Positions 39,324-48,154 of a DNA stretch of 56,310 nucleotides are shown here, piece after piece. Below the pieces are notes generated by a model, which worked only from the letters and a program-made list of their open reading frames with translations, ran no database searches and had not been told where the DNA came from. The DNA comes from Desulfobacula sp. (GTDB taxonomy: Bacteria; Desulfobacterota; Desulfobacteria; Desulfobacterales; Desulfobacteraceae), in NCBI GenBank assembly GCA_018645325.1, contig JABGOU010000023.1, forward strand, positions 1 to 56,310. The letters are read 5' to 3'. The position numbers were made by a program, and so were the translations under genes. The first letter of the stretch is position 1. Each line of letters begins with the position of its first letter.

Positions 39324-40853
39324 TCATTTCCATTTTGCCAGAAAGAAACGCGGTACGGCATCGGGGTAGGGCTTGAAATCAAGCTCTTTAGCATAGACGT
39401 AGTTGGCCACCCAGGTGAACAGCGGTAGAACATAAGCCTGGTCTGCTATCCGTTTTAATGCTTTTTTATAGATAGCCTTCCGTTCTTCTGGATCGATTGT
39501 TGAATCGCCTTTTGCCAGCCAGTCACGAAGCAGTTCATCTCTGGCAAAATCCACCTCCGTGAAATTGTAAAAACGTCCAGTGATATTGGAAACATCATTT
39601 ACACCATATGACCCCCAGGTTGTAAAATCAAAGGAGACCTTGTTGCCGTAAACCTTTTCCCTCACAGCAGAGTACTTCAGATACTTCAAGTTAGCATTGA
39701 TACCCGCCTTCCTTAAATAACTGATGATGGCTTCACCATAGGGGCGGTTGCGGTATCCGTACATATCGATTTCAAAACCATTGGGATAGCCGGCCTCTGC
39801 CAGCAGGGCTTTGGCTTTTGCAGGATCGTAATCATATTTCATGACGTCGTCAGTACACCCCAGCTGGGATGGAAAACAATGTGAATGAATTACCCTGGAT
39901 TGGCCGCCAACCAGATTACGGGAGATTGATTCTCGATCGATAGCGTGAGCAACGGCTCGTCTGACTTTCAATTTTTGGAACGGATTTTCACCCGTCCTTC
40001 CGGCAGCATCCATAACCAGCCAGCCTACACGCATGCTTTCAGCCTTGACCACCTGGAATCTTTTAAGTTTAGCCATCTGGTCGGCTTGATCCTTAGGCAC
40101 CATATAAATCCAATCCAATCCGCCGGTCATTATTTCAGCTGACATGGTTGTGATTTCCGGGATGGTTCGCTGAACAAGACGTTGAATAGCAGGACGTCCC
40201 TTGGGACTGTCCTTAAAATAGTCTTCATTTCTTTCAAAGACAATCTTTCTGCCCAGTTCATGATCCACAACTTTGTAAGGGCCGGTACCTACAGGTTTAA
40301 GCCCGAATCCTTTGGTTCCAACCTTTGCATAGTATTCATTCGGATATATGGGCAGATTGCCGGCCAGATATTCCAGTGCCGAAGGAAAGGCTTTTTTCAG
40401 ATAGAGTTTCACTTTGTACGGCCCAAGTTTTTCAGCCTTATCGATCCAGTTCACATTTCTCTGGACCAGCACCTTATTGTCCGGGTTACTCATAAAGTTG
40501 AGGGTATAGACCACGTCATCCGCATCAAATTTTTCTCCATTGTGAAACTTGATGCCCTGCCGAAGCTCGAATTCCATGGTGGTGGTATCCAGCCACTTGT
40601 AAGTCTTGGCTAAAAGCGGTTTGTATTCATTCGTGTCTGGATCACGATACAGCAAATCATCACATATTTGACGACTGACAACCATTCCTTCCCTGGCAGT
40701 GTTGTAATAGCGGTCCAGCGTCTCCAATTCTTTTTCCCATGAAAAGTAAAGGGTATCATCTTTCTTGCCGGCAAAAGCCGGTTGTAAAAAACAGGACAAA
40801 CACATGAGAATGAACAGCGAGAAGGACAACAATATGACACTTTTTTTCTTCAT
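39324..40853 (-). CDS. dppA: Oligopeptide/dipeptide ABC transporter, periplasmic binding protein DppA-type (SBP_bac_5)
   Basis: 509 residues. Signal peptide of about 28 residues (MKKKSVILLSFSLFILMCLS then cleavage near AFAGKK). SBP_bac_5 features: LDRYYNTAREGMVVSRQICD, FELRQGIKFHNGEKFDADDVVYTL (20-plus residues in that region are conserved) and RRAVAHAIDRESISRNLVGG. It captures the substrate in the periplasm. Ligands of the family range from peptides to nickel and glutathione; the adjacent amidohydrolase suggests a peptide or N-acyl amino acid. RBS AGGAGGG. Confidence 0.92.
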   Translation of the reverse strand: MKKKSVILLSFSLFILMCLSCFLQPAFAGKKDDTLYFSWEKELETLDRYYNTAREGMVVSRQICDDLLYRDPDTNEYKPLLAKTYKWLDTTTMEFELRQGIKFHNGEKFDADDVVYTLNFMSNPDNKVLVQRNVNWIDKAEKLGPYKVKLYLKKAFPSALEYLAGNLPIYPNEYYAKVGTKGFGLKPVGTGPYKVVDHELGRKIVFERNEDYFKDSPKGRPAIQRLVQRTIPEITTMSAEIMTGGLDWIYMVPKDQADQMAKLKRFQVVKAESMRVGWLVMDAAGRTGENPFQKLKVRRAVAHAIDRESISRNLVGGQSRVIHSHCFPSQLGCTDDVMKYDYDPAKAKALLAEAGYPNGFEIDMYGYRNRPYGEAIISYLRKAGINANLKYLKYSAVREKVYGNKVSFDFTTWGSYGVNDVSNITGRFYNFTEVDFARDELLRDWLAKGDSTIDPEERKAIYKKALKRIADQAYVLPLFTWVANYVYAKELDFKPYPDAVPRFFLAKWK

Positions 40854-40912
40854 TTCACTTACCCTCCTGATAAAAATTTTTGTTTTACCACTTATCTTTA
40901 CTCAACACTCGT

Positions 40913-42124
40913 TTAAGCTTTTACAGCTCTGTATTGCTTATTTTTTTTAAAAAAATTTTCAACTGCTTTGAATAATATATCTGCCCCTATTTTCAAAACA
41001 TCTTCGTGAAGATCAAAAAAGGGAGAATGCAGCGGATGGGTGATGTTGTTTTCTTTGCTTGCACATCCGAACCGCATGATGGCGCCGGGGCATTTCTGGG
41101 CGAAATAATAGAAATCTTCGCTGCCCATAATAAAGGGAAGGATTATTACTCGTTTTTTTCCCAATACGGCCTCAGATGCAGCGTGGAGAGACTTGCAGAC
41201 CTGTGGGTCATTAACCCCTAAGGGCGCTCCCGGTCTTATGTTAATCTCACTTCTTGTCCCGAGAACCGTATCAATTCCCCGGACTAAATTTTTCAAGGCC
41301 TTGAAAATCCGGGCTCTGGCATCCTCATCATGGGTTCGGATGGAACCTGTTATGATTGCCTGTTCGGGAATCACATTCCCGGCATCACCGCTGTGGCAGG
41401 TGCCGACACTGATGACTGCGGACAGGGCAGGGTTGATGTGCCTGGGAATAATCGAGTCCAGGCTGCTTACAAACATACCCGCACCAGTGATGGGATTGAC
41501 CCCTTGATAGGGACGGGCGCCATGGGTGCCTTTGCCATTTATCACAAGTTCAAATGGATCAGATGCTGCATGACCGATGTGGGTGAATACCCCCACGGTT
41601 CCCACTGGCAGGTTGGGGTCCATATGACCTGCAATAATCTGATCCACTAAGGGGTTTTCAAGAGCGCCCTTTTCAATCATGGCCCTGGCGCCGCCCAATT
41701 TTTCTTCCGAAGGCTGAAAAATAAATTTTATGGATCCATTGATCTCTTTGAGCAGGCCTGTATCCCTGACTTTTTTTGCCACACCCAGAACAATGGCCGT
41801 GTTGGCATCATGGCCACAGGCATGCATGATCCCGTCCGTTCTTGATTTATTGCCTTTGTCAACCATTTCCTGGACGGGCAGAGCATCAATATCTGCTCTC
41901 AATGCAATGGTTCCGGCATTTTTAAGATTTTGGTTTTCACCTTTAAAAACGGCCACTGCACCCGTCATTTCTTCAAATGTCTGAACGTGTGCATCCAGGC
42001 TTTTAAGCACTTCACAAATTTTTTGGGTGGTCCTTTTTTCATTAGCAGACAGTTCCGGGTGTTTATGAAAATCGTTTCTAAGATTTACAATCCATTCTTT
42101 GAATTCATTTTTACCATCTGGCAT
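40913..42124 (-). CDS. M20 family amidohydrolase (hippurate hydrolase/N-acyl-amino-acid amidohydrolase type)
   Basis: 403 residues. Metal-binding motifs of the M20D group are present: RADIDALPVQE (Asp), MHACGHDANTAIVLGVA (Cys and His), FIFQPSEEKLGGARAMI (Glu pair), AGHMDP (His) and a late His in NITHPLHSPFF. A lid domain occupies the middle (GKGTHGARPYQGVNPI). It hydrolyses an amide bond to free an amino acid and a carboxylic acid, in the cytoplasm (no signal peptide). In the operon with iclR, dppABCDF and an acyl-CoA synthetase it fits a pathway from an N-acyl amino acid to an acyl-CoA (inference). Confidence 0.92.
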   Translation of the reverse strand: MPDGKNEFKEWIVNLRNDFHKHPELSANEKRTTQKICEVLKSLDAHVQTFEEMTGAVAVFKGENQNLKNAGTIALRADIDALPVQEMVDKGNKSRTDGIMHACGHDANTAIVLGVAKKVRDTGLLKEINGSIKFIFQPSEEKLGGARAMIEKGALENPLVDQIIAGHMDPNLPVGTVGVFTHIGHAASDPFELVINGKGTHGARPYQGVNPITGAGMFVSSLDSIIPRHINPALSAVISVGTCHSGDAGNVIPEQAIITGSIRTHDEDARARIFKALKNLVRGIDTVLGTRSEINIRPGAPLGVNDPQVCKSLHAASEAVLGKKRVIILPFIMGSEDFYYFAQKCPGAIMRFGCASKENNITHPLHSPFFDLHEDVLKIGADILFKAVENFFKKNKQYRAVKA

Positions 42125-42209
42125 AGCGTTTTCTTTTCCATATTAAAAATGCATTGGTATGTTGTCTTTTTTTATGTGTTTGTGACTTCATGGCCTTAAT
42201 GGAATTTCC

Positions 42210-43007
42210 TTAATCCGGCGGTGGATCAACTGCTGCGATTTCTGCCAGTATTATGCGGGCAGTTTCCCGGCGCTTTTCCGATGTCATCCGGCTGTTAATG
42301 CCTGCCATGCTGATGGCTGCTACAACCTGCCCCTTTTTATTTAAAATGGGAGCACCGACACCTATGGACTCCGAACTGACAATATGGATACTGTTTGAGT
42401 ATTTCAGTTTTCGGGTACGCTTGATCCATGATCTGACTTCTTTATCTTCAATCCCATAATACGTCATATACCTGGGGGCATTGGCCGCAATAATATCTTC
42501 CCTCTGTTTTTCAGGCAGAAAAGAGAGCAGAGCTAGGCATGCCGCCCCAATGCCGAGAGGCCGCCGTTCGTTGATATCAAATCCCAGCACTTGAATACGA
42601 TATTTGCCCGGTATATGGTCAATGCACAACCCATCATAACCAGAAGGAATAACCAGGCAGGTGCCGTCTCCGGTCTGCCCGCTGATTCGTTGCAGGGATG
42701 TATGATAACGGTCCCGGATGGAGATTCGCTGGGTTGCAGCCCCCAGGGAATACAATTCAGAACCCAGGCGATATGTTTTTCCTTCAATATCAAAGGATAA
42801 AAACTTTTCTTCCAATAGAACAGTCAGAATGCGATGAACAGTGGGCGTTGGAAGATCCACGGCCTTTGCAATTTGATGCAGCCTTGCTCCGGTTTCATTG
42901 TGTTTGGAAACAGACCTTAGGATGGCAATTGAACGGCGAATGCTCTGTGCACCCCCCTGGCGGGGGGAAGTTTTGTTTGAAGATTTTTGGATTTTTCCTT
43001 TGGTCAT
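42210..43007 (-). CDS. IclR-family transcriptional regulator
   Basis: 265 residues. Winged-helix N-terminus: SIRRSIAILRSVSKHNETGARLHQIAKAVDLPTPTVHRIL spans residues about 22-62. The effector-binding IclR domain follows, with RPLGIGAACLALLSFLPE, YSNSIHIVSSESIGVGAPIL and the end VAAISMAGINSRM typical of the family. First gene of the minus-strand operon; it very likely controls itself and hipO-dpp through the TGGAAT/ATTCCA palindromes 68-97 bp upstream. Confidence 0.93.
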   Translation of the reverse strand: MTKGKIQKSSNKTSPRQGGAQSIRRSIAILRSVSKHNETGARLHQIAKAVDLPTPTVHRILTVLLEEKFLSFDIEGKTYRLGSELYSLGAATQRISIRDRYHTSLQRISGQTGDGTCLVIPSGYDGLCIDHIPGKYRIQVLGFDINERRPLGIGAACLALLSFLPEKQREDIIAANAPRYMTYYGIEDKEVRSWIKRTRKLKYSNSIHIVSSESIGVGAPILNKKGQVVAAISMAGINSRMTSEKRRETARIILAEIAAVDPPPD

Positions 43008-43074
43008 ATTTCCTCTATTTCAATCGCTTTATTTGCAATAGAGTTGATCAAAAAGATACAGAGCACAATATAAA

Positions 43075-43104
43075 ATTCCATATAATGGAATAAAATATTC
43101 CATT
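43075..43104. promoter_or_regulatory. IclR-type operator (overlapping palindromes)
   Basis: ATTCCAT-ATA-ATGGAAT (43075-43091) overlaps AATGGAATA-AAA-TATTCCATT (43084-43104), so three alternating TTCCA half-sites lie 68-97 bp upstream of the regulator start. This resembles the TGGAAAT..ATTTCCA pattern of IclR-family sites (established knowledge). Confidence 0.75.
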
Positions 43105-43282
43105 AGACAGCACAAATATATTTAAATGTTTTTGCAGTGTCAAGCACTTTTTTTAAAAGTTTTGAAAAAAAATTGGATTGACCCGGTCCTGTCTGGTACT
43201 GAATTTGCAAACTGAATTTGTCTGTTGTTTGTCAGGTGATAAAAATGATATTTGAAAATCAATGGCGACACAAAGGAGTGAA

Positions 43283-44056
43283 ATGCTGAAGGACAAACTG
43301 GAGCGAATCTATCTGCTGTATAATAGAAGGGAATATATAAATCCTGATCCACTTTTATTTTTGTATGATTATCCTGATAAAAAAAATCGTGAGATTGCAG
43401 GATTTATTGCTGCCTGTCTTGCGTATGGACGGGTTGAGGTGATCATGGAAACGGTTGCCGGCATCCTTTGTAAACTTTCCCCCACCCCTTTTGATTACAT
43501 AATGACCCGGACAAAGAAAGAGATGGAAAATGATTTTAAAGGGTTTCGATACAGGTTTGCAAGTGAGGTCCATCTGGTAAGCCTCTTGTGGGGAATCAGA
43601 GACGTTATAATTGGGTTTTCATCCCTTGAAACCTGTTTTTACGAAGGGATGACACCAGAAGATGAGACAATATTGTCCGGACTTATCTTTTTTTTTGAAC
43701 AGATGAACAAAGATAGAGAGATCGGACATCTTTTAGCAGACCCGCAAAAGAAGAGTGCCTGTAAGAGAAGTCTTCTTTTTTTGCGGTGGATGGTACGAAA
43801 AGATCAGGTGGATCCGGGAGGATGGGAAAAGATAAGTCCTTCCCAATTGATTGTCCCTCTGGATACACATATGCATAAAATAGGAATGATGCTGGAATTT
43901 ACCCGAAGAAAAAGTGCTGATATGAAAACAGCAATTGAAATCACAAAAGGATTTAAAAAGATTTTAAGACATGATCCTGTTAAATATGATTTTTGTCTGA
44001 CCAGGTTCGGCATCAGGAGAGAGTTGAGTATGGATGATTTGAGTCAAGGGCTTTAG
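43283..44056 (+). CDS. TIGR02757 family protein (DUF2400)
   Basis: 257 residues from the ATG at 43283, directly after AAAGGAGTG; an earlier ATG at 43262 lacks an RBS. DPLLFLYDYPDKKNREIAGF then IAACLAYGRVEVI, HLLADPQKKSACKRSLLFLR, WMVRKDQVDPGGW and LDTHMHKIGMML are features of this family, which looks distantly like an HhH DNA glycosylase; no function is established. The C-terminus keeps DPVKYDFCLTRFGI. It precedes sfsA with a gap of about 90 bp and may be co-transcribed. Confidence 0.88.
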   Translation: MLKDKLERIYLLYNRREYINPDPLLFLYDYPDKKNREIAGFIAACLAYGRVEVIMETVAGILCKLSPTPFDYIMTRTKKEMENDFKGFRYRFASEVHLVSLLWGIRDVIIGFSSLETCFYEGMTPEDETILSGLIFFFEQMNKDREIGHLLADPQKKSACKRSLLFLRWMVRKDQVDPGGWEKISPSQLIVPLDTHMHKIGMMLEFTRRKSADMKTAIEITKGFKKILRHDPVKYDFCLTRFGIRRELSMDDLSQGL

Positions 44057-44147
44057 GACTTCCTTGAAAACCACTTGTTTTCCAATTGTTGCACAAGGTT
44101 CAGGTTTTTGGTCGGAAAATATTAATAGTTGAAAAAGGAATGATGAA

Positions 44148-44861
44148 ATGACATACAAAGGATTCCGAATGCCACAATTAACAAGCGGAATTTTGATTCA
44201 GCGCTACAAACGGTTTCTTGCAGATATTGAGCTTGAAACAGGTGAAAAGGTGACGGCTCACTGTCCTAACTCAGGTTCTATGAAAGGATGTGCGATTCCA
44301 GGATCACCGGTCTGGTTTTCTAAAAGCGATAATCCCAAAAGAAAGTACAAATATACCTGGGAACTCATAAAGGTGCCGGGAACAATGATCGGTATAAACA
44401 CCCTTGTGCCCAATAAGCTTGTGAAACTGTCCATTGAGAATAATCTGATAAAGCCTCTATCCGGATACGATAAAGTAAAGGCTGAGGTAAAAACAAGCAG
44501 CCATACAAGGCTTGATCTGCTCCTGGAAAAGGAGGGTGAAAAAAAGTGTTATGTGGAGATAAAAAACTGCACCCTTGTAGAAGAGGAGGCTGCCATGTTT
44601 CCCGATGCAGTTACCACAAGAGGACAAAAGCATCTTGATGAACTTGAACGCCTTGTATCTCTCGGTCACAGAGGGGTGATCTTTTTTTTGATCCAGCGGA
44701 TGGATGCCAGTGTATTTAAACCGGCGGAAATGATTGATAAAGTTTATGCTGAAAAATTAAGAAAGGCTGTACAAAAGGGTGTGGAAATTATTGCCATGGA
44801 TGCGGTCATTAATTTGGAATGGATCAGGATCAGGAATACCATTGCTGTGGATCTGGATTGA
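44148..44861 (+). CDS. sfsA: Sugar fermentation stimulation protein SfsA
   Basis: 237 residues, normal length. Hallmarks: LIQRYKRFLADIEL, VTAHCPNSGSMKGC, then LVPNKLVKLSIEN, RLDLLLE and YVEIKNCTLVEEEAAMFPDAVTTRGQKHLDEL (residues about 133-165), which carries the PD-(D/E)xK nuclease-like acidic residues. Proposed to bind DNA or act as a nuclease; a clear role is not established. Its N-terminal OB-like part is intact. Confidence 0.94.
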   Translation: MTYKGFRMPQLTSGILIQRYKRFLADIELETGEKVTAHCPNSGSMKGCAIPGSPVWFSKSDNPKRKYKYTWELIKVPGTMIGINTLVPNKLVKLSIENNLIKPLSGYDKVKAEVKTSSHTRLDLLLEKEGEKKCYVEIKNCTLVEEEAAMFPDAVTTRGQKHLDELERLVSLGHRGVIFFLIQRMDASVFKPAEMIDKVYAEKLRKAVQKGVEIIAMDAVINLEWIRIRNTIAVDLD

Positions 44862-44910
44862 GGTGCTTGAAATTGCCCGAAAAATATCAATTAAAAAGAG
44901 ATTGTCTTTA

Positions 44911-44940
44911 TTGACATTCTACCACACTGTAGTAACTTTA
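44911..44940 (+). promoter_or_regulatory. isc operon promoter with internal palindromic operator
   Basis: TTGACA (44911-44916) is followed by AACTTT or ACTTTA (44934-44940) at 17-18 bp. TACCACACTGTAGTA (44920-44934), matching the palindrome TACnACAnTGTnGTA, sits between the hexamers. The same motif, slightly degenerate, occurs between the hexamers of the xre-cysE-cysK promoter. Confidence 0.65.
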
Positions 44941-44997
44941 CAGATATATTAAAATAACAGGTGAAATTCTATAGAAATTTGATTTAGGAGATGACTT

Positions 44998-45561
44998 ATG
45001 TGGGATTATACAGATCAAGTAAAAGATCATTTTTTAAAACCCCGGAATGTGGGTGAACTTGAAGGGGCCAATGCCATCGGTGAAACCGGTTCATTAAACT
45101 GCGGTGATGCATTGAGACTATATTTAAAGGTTAATGAGAACGAAAGAATTCTGGATGCATCCTTTATGACGTTTGGATGTGCATCTGCTGTGGCATCTTC
45201 ATCGGCTTTGACCGAGATTATCAAGGGAATGACCCTGGACGAAGCGGCAAAATTAACCAATGATGATATTTCAGATTATTTAGGCGGTCTGCCAAAAGCT
45301 AAAATGCATTGTTCTGTCATGGGGCAGTCAGCTTTGAAAAAAGCTATTGCTAATTATCGGGGTGTCCAGATTCTTGAAAAACCCGGTCAAATGGTTTGTG
45401 AATGCTTTGATGTGACGGATTTTGAAATCATTGATGCGGTAAAAGCAAATGGTCTTAAAACCACTGAGGATGTGACAAATTACTTGAAAGCCGGTGGTGG
45501 ATGCGGCCAGTGCCTGGACAGGATTGAAGAGGTTATTGAATCTGTTAAAGCGAAAGGATAA
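44998..45561 (+). CDS. iscU: Fe-S scaffold IscU/NifU-type with C-terminal BFD-like [2Fe-2S] domain
   Basis: 187 residues. The IscU domain covers about 1-125 with the cluster ligands C35 (and D37), C61 and C105. A bacterioferritin-associated-ferredoxin-like domain follows with C134, C136, C169 and C172, as in the middle domain of NifU; the C-terminal Nfu domain of full NifU is absent. It holds nascent clusters made with sulfur from the cysteine desulfurase encoded next. RBS GGAGATG. First gene of iscU-iscS-hdrC-hdrB. Confidence 0.94.
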   Translation: MWDYTDQVKDHFLKPRNVGELEGANAIGETGSLNCGDALRLYLKVNENERILDASFMTFGCASAVASSSALTEIIKGMTLDEAAKLTNDDISDYLGGLPKAKMHCSVMGQSALKKAIANYRGVQILEKPGQMVCECFDVTDFEIIDAVKANGLKTTEDVTNYLKAGGGCGQCLDRIEEVIESVKAKG

Positions 45562-45572
45562 TTTTTTAAAAA

Positions 45573-46745
45573 ATGAAAATCGTATATGCGGATAACAATG
45601 CAACAACAAAAGTGGCCGACGAAGTCATAGCAGAAATGCTTCCCTATTTGGGTGAATTATATGGCAATCCCTCCTCCATGCATACCTTTGGCGGGCAGGT
45701 GGGAAAAAAAATTCAACAGGCCAGACAGCGTGTGGCGGATTTCATCAATGCCGATCCCGATGAAATTGTTTTTACAAGTTGTGGAACAGAGAGTGATAAT
45801 GCAGCCATCAATGCAGCCATTAATGCCTTTCCTGATAAAAAACATATTATTACCTCCAATGTAGAGCACCCGGCCATTAATAACCTTTATAAGCATCTTC
45901 AAAAAACAAAGGGATATGAGGTCACGTTTGTCCCCGTGGATGAAAAAGGATTTTTAGACCTGGACCTGCTGTATAAAAGCATGTCCGATAACACGGCCAT
46001 TGTCTCATTAATGTGGGCAAACAATGAAACAGGGGTTTTGTTCCCCATTGAAGAAATTGCAAAAAAAGCCAATGAAAAAGGGATACTTTTTCATACGGAT
46101 GCGGTTCAGGCAGCCGGTAAAATTCCCATTGATGTCAAAAAGACAGGCGTGGATATGCTCTCTCTTTCCGGGCATAAAATACATGCTCCCAAAGGGATTG
46201 GTGTGCTTTATGTGAAAAAGGGGTTCAAGTTTTCACCCTTACTGATTGGCGGACATCAGGAAAAAGGACGGCGTGGCGGCACTGAAAACACAGTATCCAT
46301 TATCGGTCTTGGAAAGGCCTGCGAGCTTGCCAAAGCCAATCTGCCCATCATGGACACCCGGGTCAGGGAGCTTAGGGATTATCTTCAAACGCAGCTGTTG
46401 GAAAAAATTCCCGGATCATCTGTTAATGGAGACCTTGAGCAACGGCTTCCAAGTACCTTGTATATCGGGTTTGATGCAGTGGAAGGAGAATCCATCCTTC
46501 TGATGCTGGACCGTGAGGGAATCTGTGCATCTTCAGGATCTGCCTGCACATCAGGATCTTTAGACCCTTCCCATGTGCTCATGGCAATGAAAGTACCCTT
46601 TAAGTCAGCCCATGGTTCCATTCGATTTTCTTTGTCTCATTATAATACAAAGGAAGAGATGGATATTATTATTAATACCCTTGTTCCTGTGATTCAAAAT
46701 CTCAGAGATATGTCGCCTTTTTGGAAAGATGGAAAAATGGTATGA
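45573..46745 (+). CDS. iscS: Cysteine desulfurase, NifS/IscS type
   Basis: 390 residues. PLP lysine K202 in LSGHKIHAPKGIGVLY, His in VEHPAI, Asp in HTDAVQAAGKIPI. The catalytic cysteine C325 is in CASSGSACTSGSLDPSHVL, the extended-loop form of group I desulfurases. It strips sulfur from cysteine for IscU. It lies 11 bp after iscU, and its TGA overlaps the hdrC ATG, so this electron-transfer pair is tightly coupled to the ISC genes. Confidence 0.95.
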   Translation: MKIVYADNNATTKVADEVIAEMLPYLGELYGNPSSMHTFGGQVGKKIQQARQRVADFINADPDEIVFTSCGTESDNAAINAAINAFPDKKHIITSNVEHPAINNLYKHLQKTKGYEVTFVPVDEKGFLDLDLLYKSMSDNTAIVSLMWANNETGVLFPIEEIAKKANEKGILFHTDAVQAAGKIPIDVKKTGVDMLSLSGHKIHAPKGIGVLYVKKGFKFSPLLIGGHQEKGRRGGTENTVSIIGLGKACELAKANLPIMDTRVRELRDYLQTQLLEKIPGSSVNGDLEQRLPSTLYIGFDAVEGESILLMLDREGICASSGSACTSGSLDPSHVLMAMKVPFKSAHGSIRFSLSHYNTKEEMDIIINTLVPVIQNLRDMSPFWKDGKMV

Positions 46746-47278
46746 TAGATCTGGATGACAGCCATAAAAGTCTTTTAGATGAAATTACGGCAAGTTCAGG
46801 AATTGATTTTAGTTCCTGTCTGCACTGTAAAACCTGTGCAAATGGCTGTCCATTTTTAGAGGGTATGGATTATCCCCCCAATGGCGTTATCCGCCTTATC
46901 CAGTTTGGAATGGAAGAAGAGGCCTTGAAATCTTCCACCATCTGGGTATGTGTGGGGTGCAATACCTGCAGCAGCAGCTGCCCTATGGCAATTGACATCC
47001 CTGCTATAATGGACATCCTTCGTCATAAAGCCATTGAAAAAGGTGTTAAAATAGCAGAACCTGATATATTAAATTTTCATACCGAAGTATTGAATACTGT
47101 AAAAAAATACGGCAGAACCCATAAGCTTGAGATTATGATGCGGTATAAACTCAAGACAATGGATCTTCTCAGTGATATGGGCATGGGCCTTAAAATGCTG
47201 AAAAAAAGAAAGCTGGACTTAACACCGTCAAAAATTCAGGATAAAAAAGCCATTGGAAAAATCTTTAAAAAGAAATGA
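46742..47278 (+). CDS. HdrC-like 4Fe-4S ferredoxin subunit
   Basis: 178 residues from the ATG at 46742 (ATGA overlap with iscS). Two complete CxxCxxCxxxCP motifs: C26, C29, C32, C36 and C70, C73, C76, C80. The helical tail is rich in Met and Lys. This is the layout of heterodisulfide reductase subunit C and of the Fe-S subunits paired with CCG-domain proteins. Probably passes electrons to or from the HdrB-like partner encoded next. No HdrA or membrane subunit is nearby. Confidence 0.9.
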   Translation: MIDLDDSHKSLLDEITASSGIDFSSCLHCKTCANGCPFLEGMDYPPNGVIRLIQFGMEEEALKSSTIWVCVGCNTCSSSCPMAIDIPAIMDILRHKAIEKGVKIAEPDILNFHTEVLNTVKKYGRTHKLEIMMRYKLKTMDLLSDMGMGLKMLKKRKLDLTPSKIQDKKAIGKIFKKK

Positions 47279-47300
47279 TAATACAGATCAGTTAGAAAGA

Positions 47301-48140
47301 ATGAAATTTTCTTTCTTTCCAGGATGCTCACTAAAAGCATCAGGGCATGAAAATACCCTGTCCCTGTTGAAGTTTTGCGACAAGGTGAATGTTGATCTTA
47401 TTGAACTTGAAGATTGGAATTGCTGCGGGTCATCATCTGCCCACAGCATTGACCATATGGTGTCCCAAAATCTTCCCATGAGAAATATTTCTCTGGCACC
47501 TAAGGGGATTCCATTAATGATAGCCTGCCCAAGCTGCCTGATTCGAATGAAATCCATGTATTTGAAAATTAAAAAAGACAAGAACCTTCAAAAGGAATAT
47601 GAAGCTTTATGGCAAAAGCCATTTGATGATGAACTGGAAATTATTCATTTTTTTGAGATTTTTGATAGAATTTCTCTAAAAGATTATATTTATGATCCCA
47701 AGGGAAAATTAAAAAATATCAAGGTAGCCCCTTATTATGGATGCATGCTTTCTATGCCACCGGAGTTAAGACTTGAAAAGAATTATTATGGTGTCATGGA
47801 AAAGACCCTTTCAAAACTTGGGGCCGATATGATTTCTTATGGTTATGGCGCAAGGTGCTGTGGCACATACCTGTCTGCTGCAAAACCAAAACTTGCTGAA
47901 AAGGTTGTGAATGAAATCGTATCTAAAGCCATGGAGGCCGGGGCAGAGTGTCTGGTGACTTCCTGTGCAATGTGTCATCTTAACCTTGAAATTAGATGCA
48001 CCCTTAAAAACCCAATTCCTGTTCTTCATTTTTCCGAATTGCTCTCAATGGCACTGGGAGTCCAAGATCAGAAAAAATGGTTCCCGCGGCATATTGTGGA
48101 TCCAGTCCCTCTTCTTCAAAAAAGAGGCTTGCTTACCTGA
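47301..48140 (+). CDS. HdrB-like protein with two intact CCG domains
   Basis: 279 residues from the ATG at 47301 (MKFSFFPGCS), the natural start of HdrB. The first CCG motif uses C9, C41-C42, C76 and C79; the second uses C148, C186-C187, C222 and C225. In methanogen HdrB these bind two noncubane [4Fe-4S] clusters that split a disulfide (established knowledge). So this subunit could reduce or form a disulfide or persulfide tied to Fe-S assembly. Convergent with cysK, 14 bp apart. Confidence 0.9.
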   Translation: MKFSFFPGCSLKASGHENTLSLLKFCDKVNVDLIELEDWNCCGSSSAHSIDHMVSQNLPMRNISLAPKGIPLMIACPSCLIRMKSMYLKIKKDKNLQKEYEALWQKPFDDELEIIHFFEIFDRISLKDYIYDPKGKLKNIKVAPYYGCMLSMPPELRLEKNYYGVMEKTLSKLGADMISYGYGARCCGTYLSAAKPKLAEKVVNEIVSKAMEAGAECLVTSCAMCHLNLEIRCTLKNPIPVLHFSELLSMALGVQDQKKWFPRHIVDPVPLLQKRGLLT

Positions 48141-48154
48141 TAAAGTTTTAGAGA

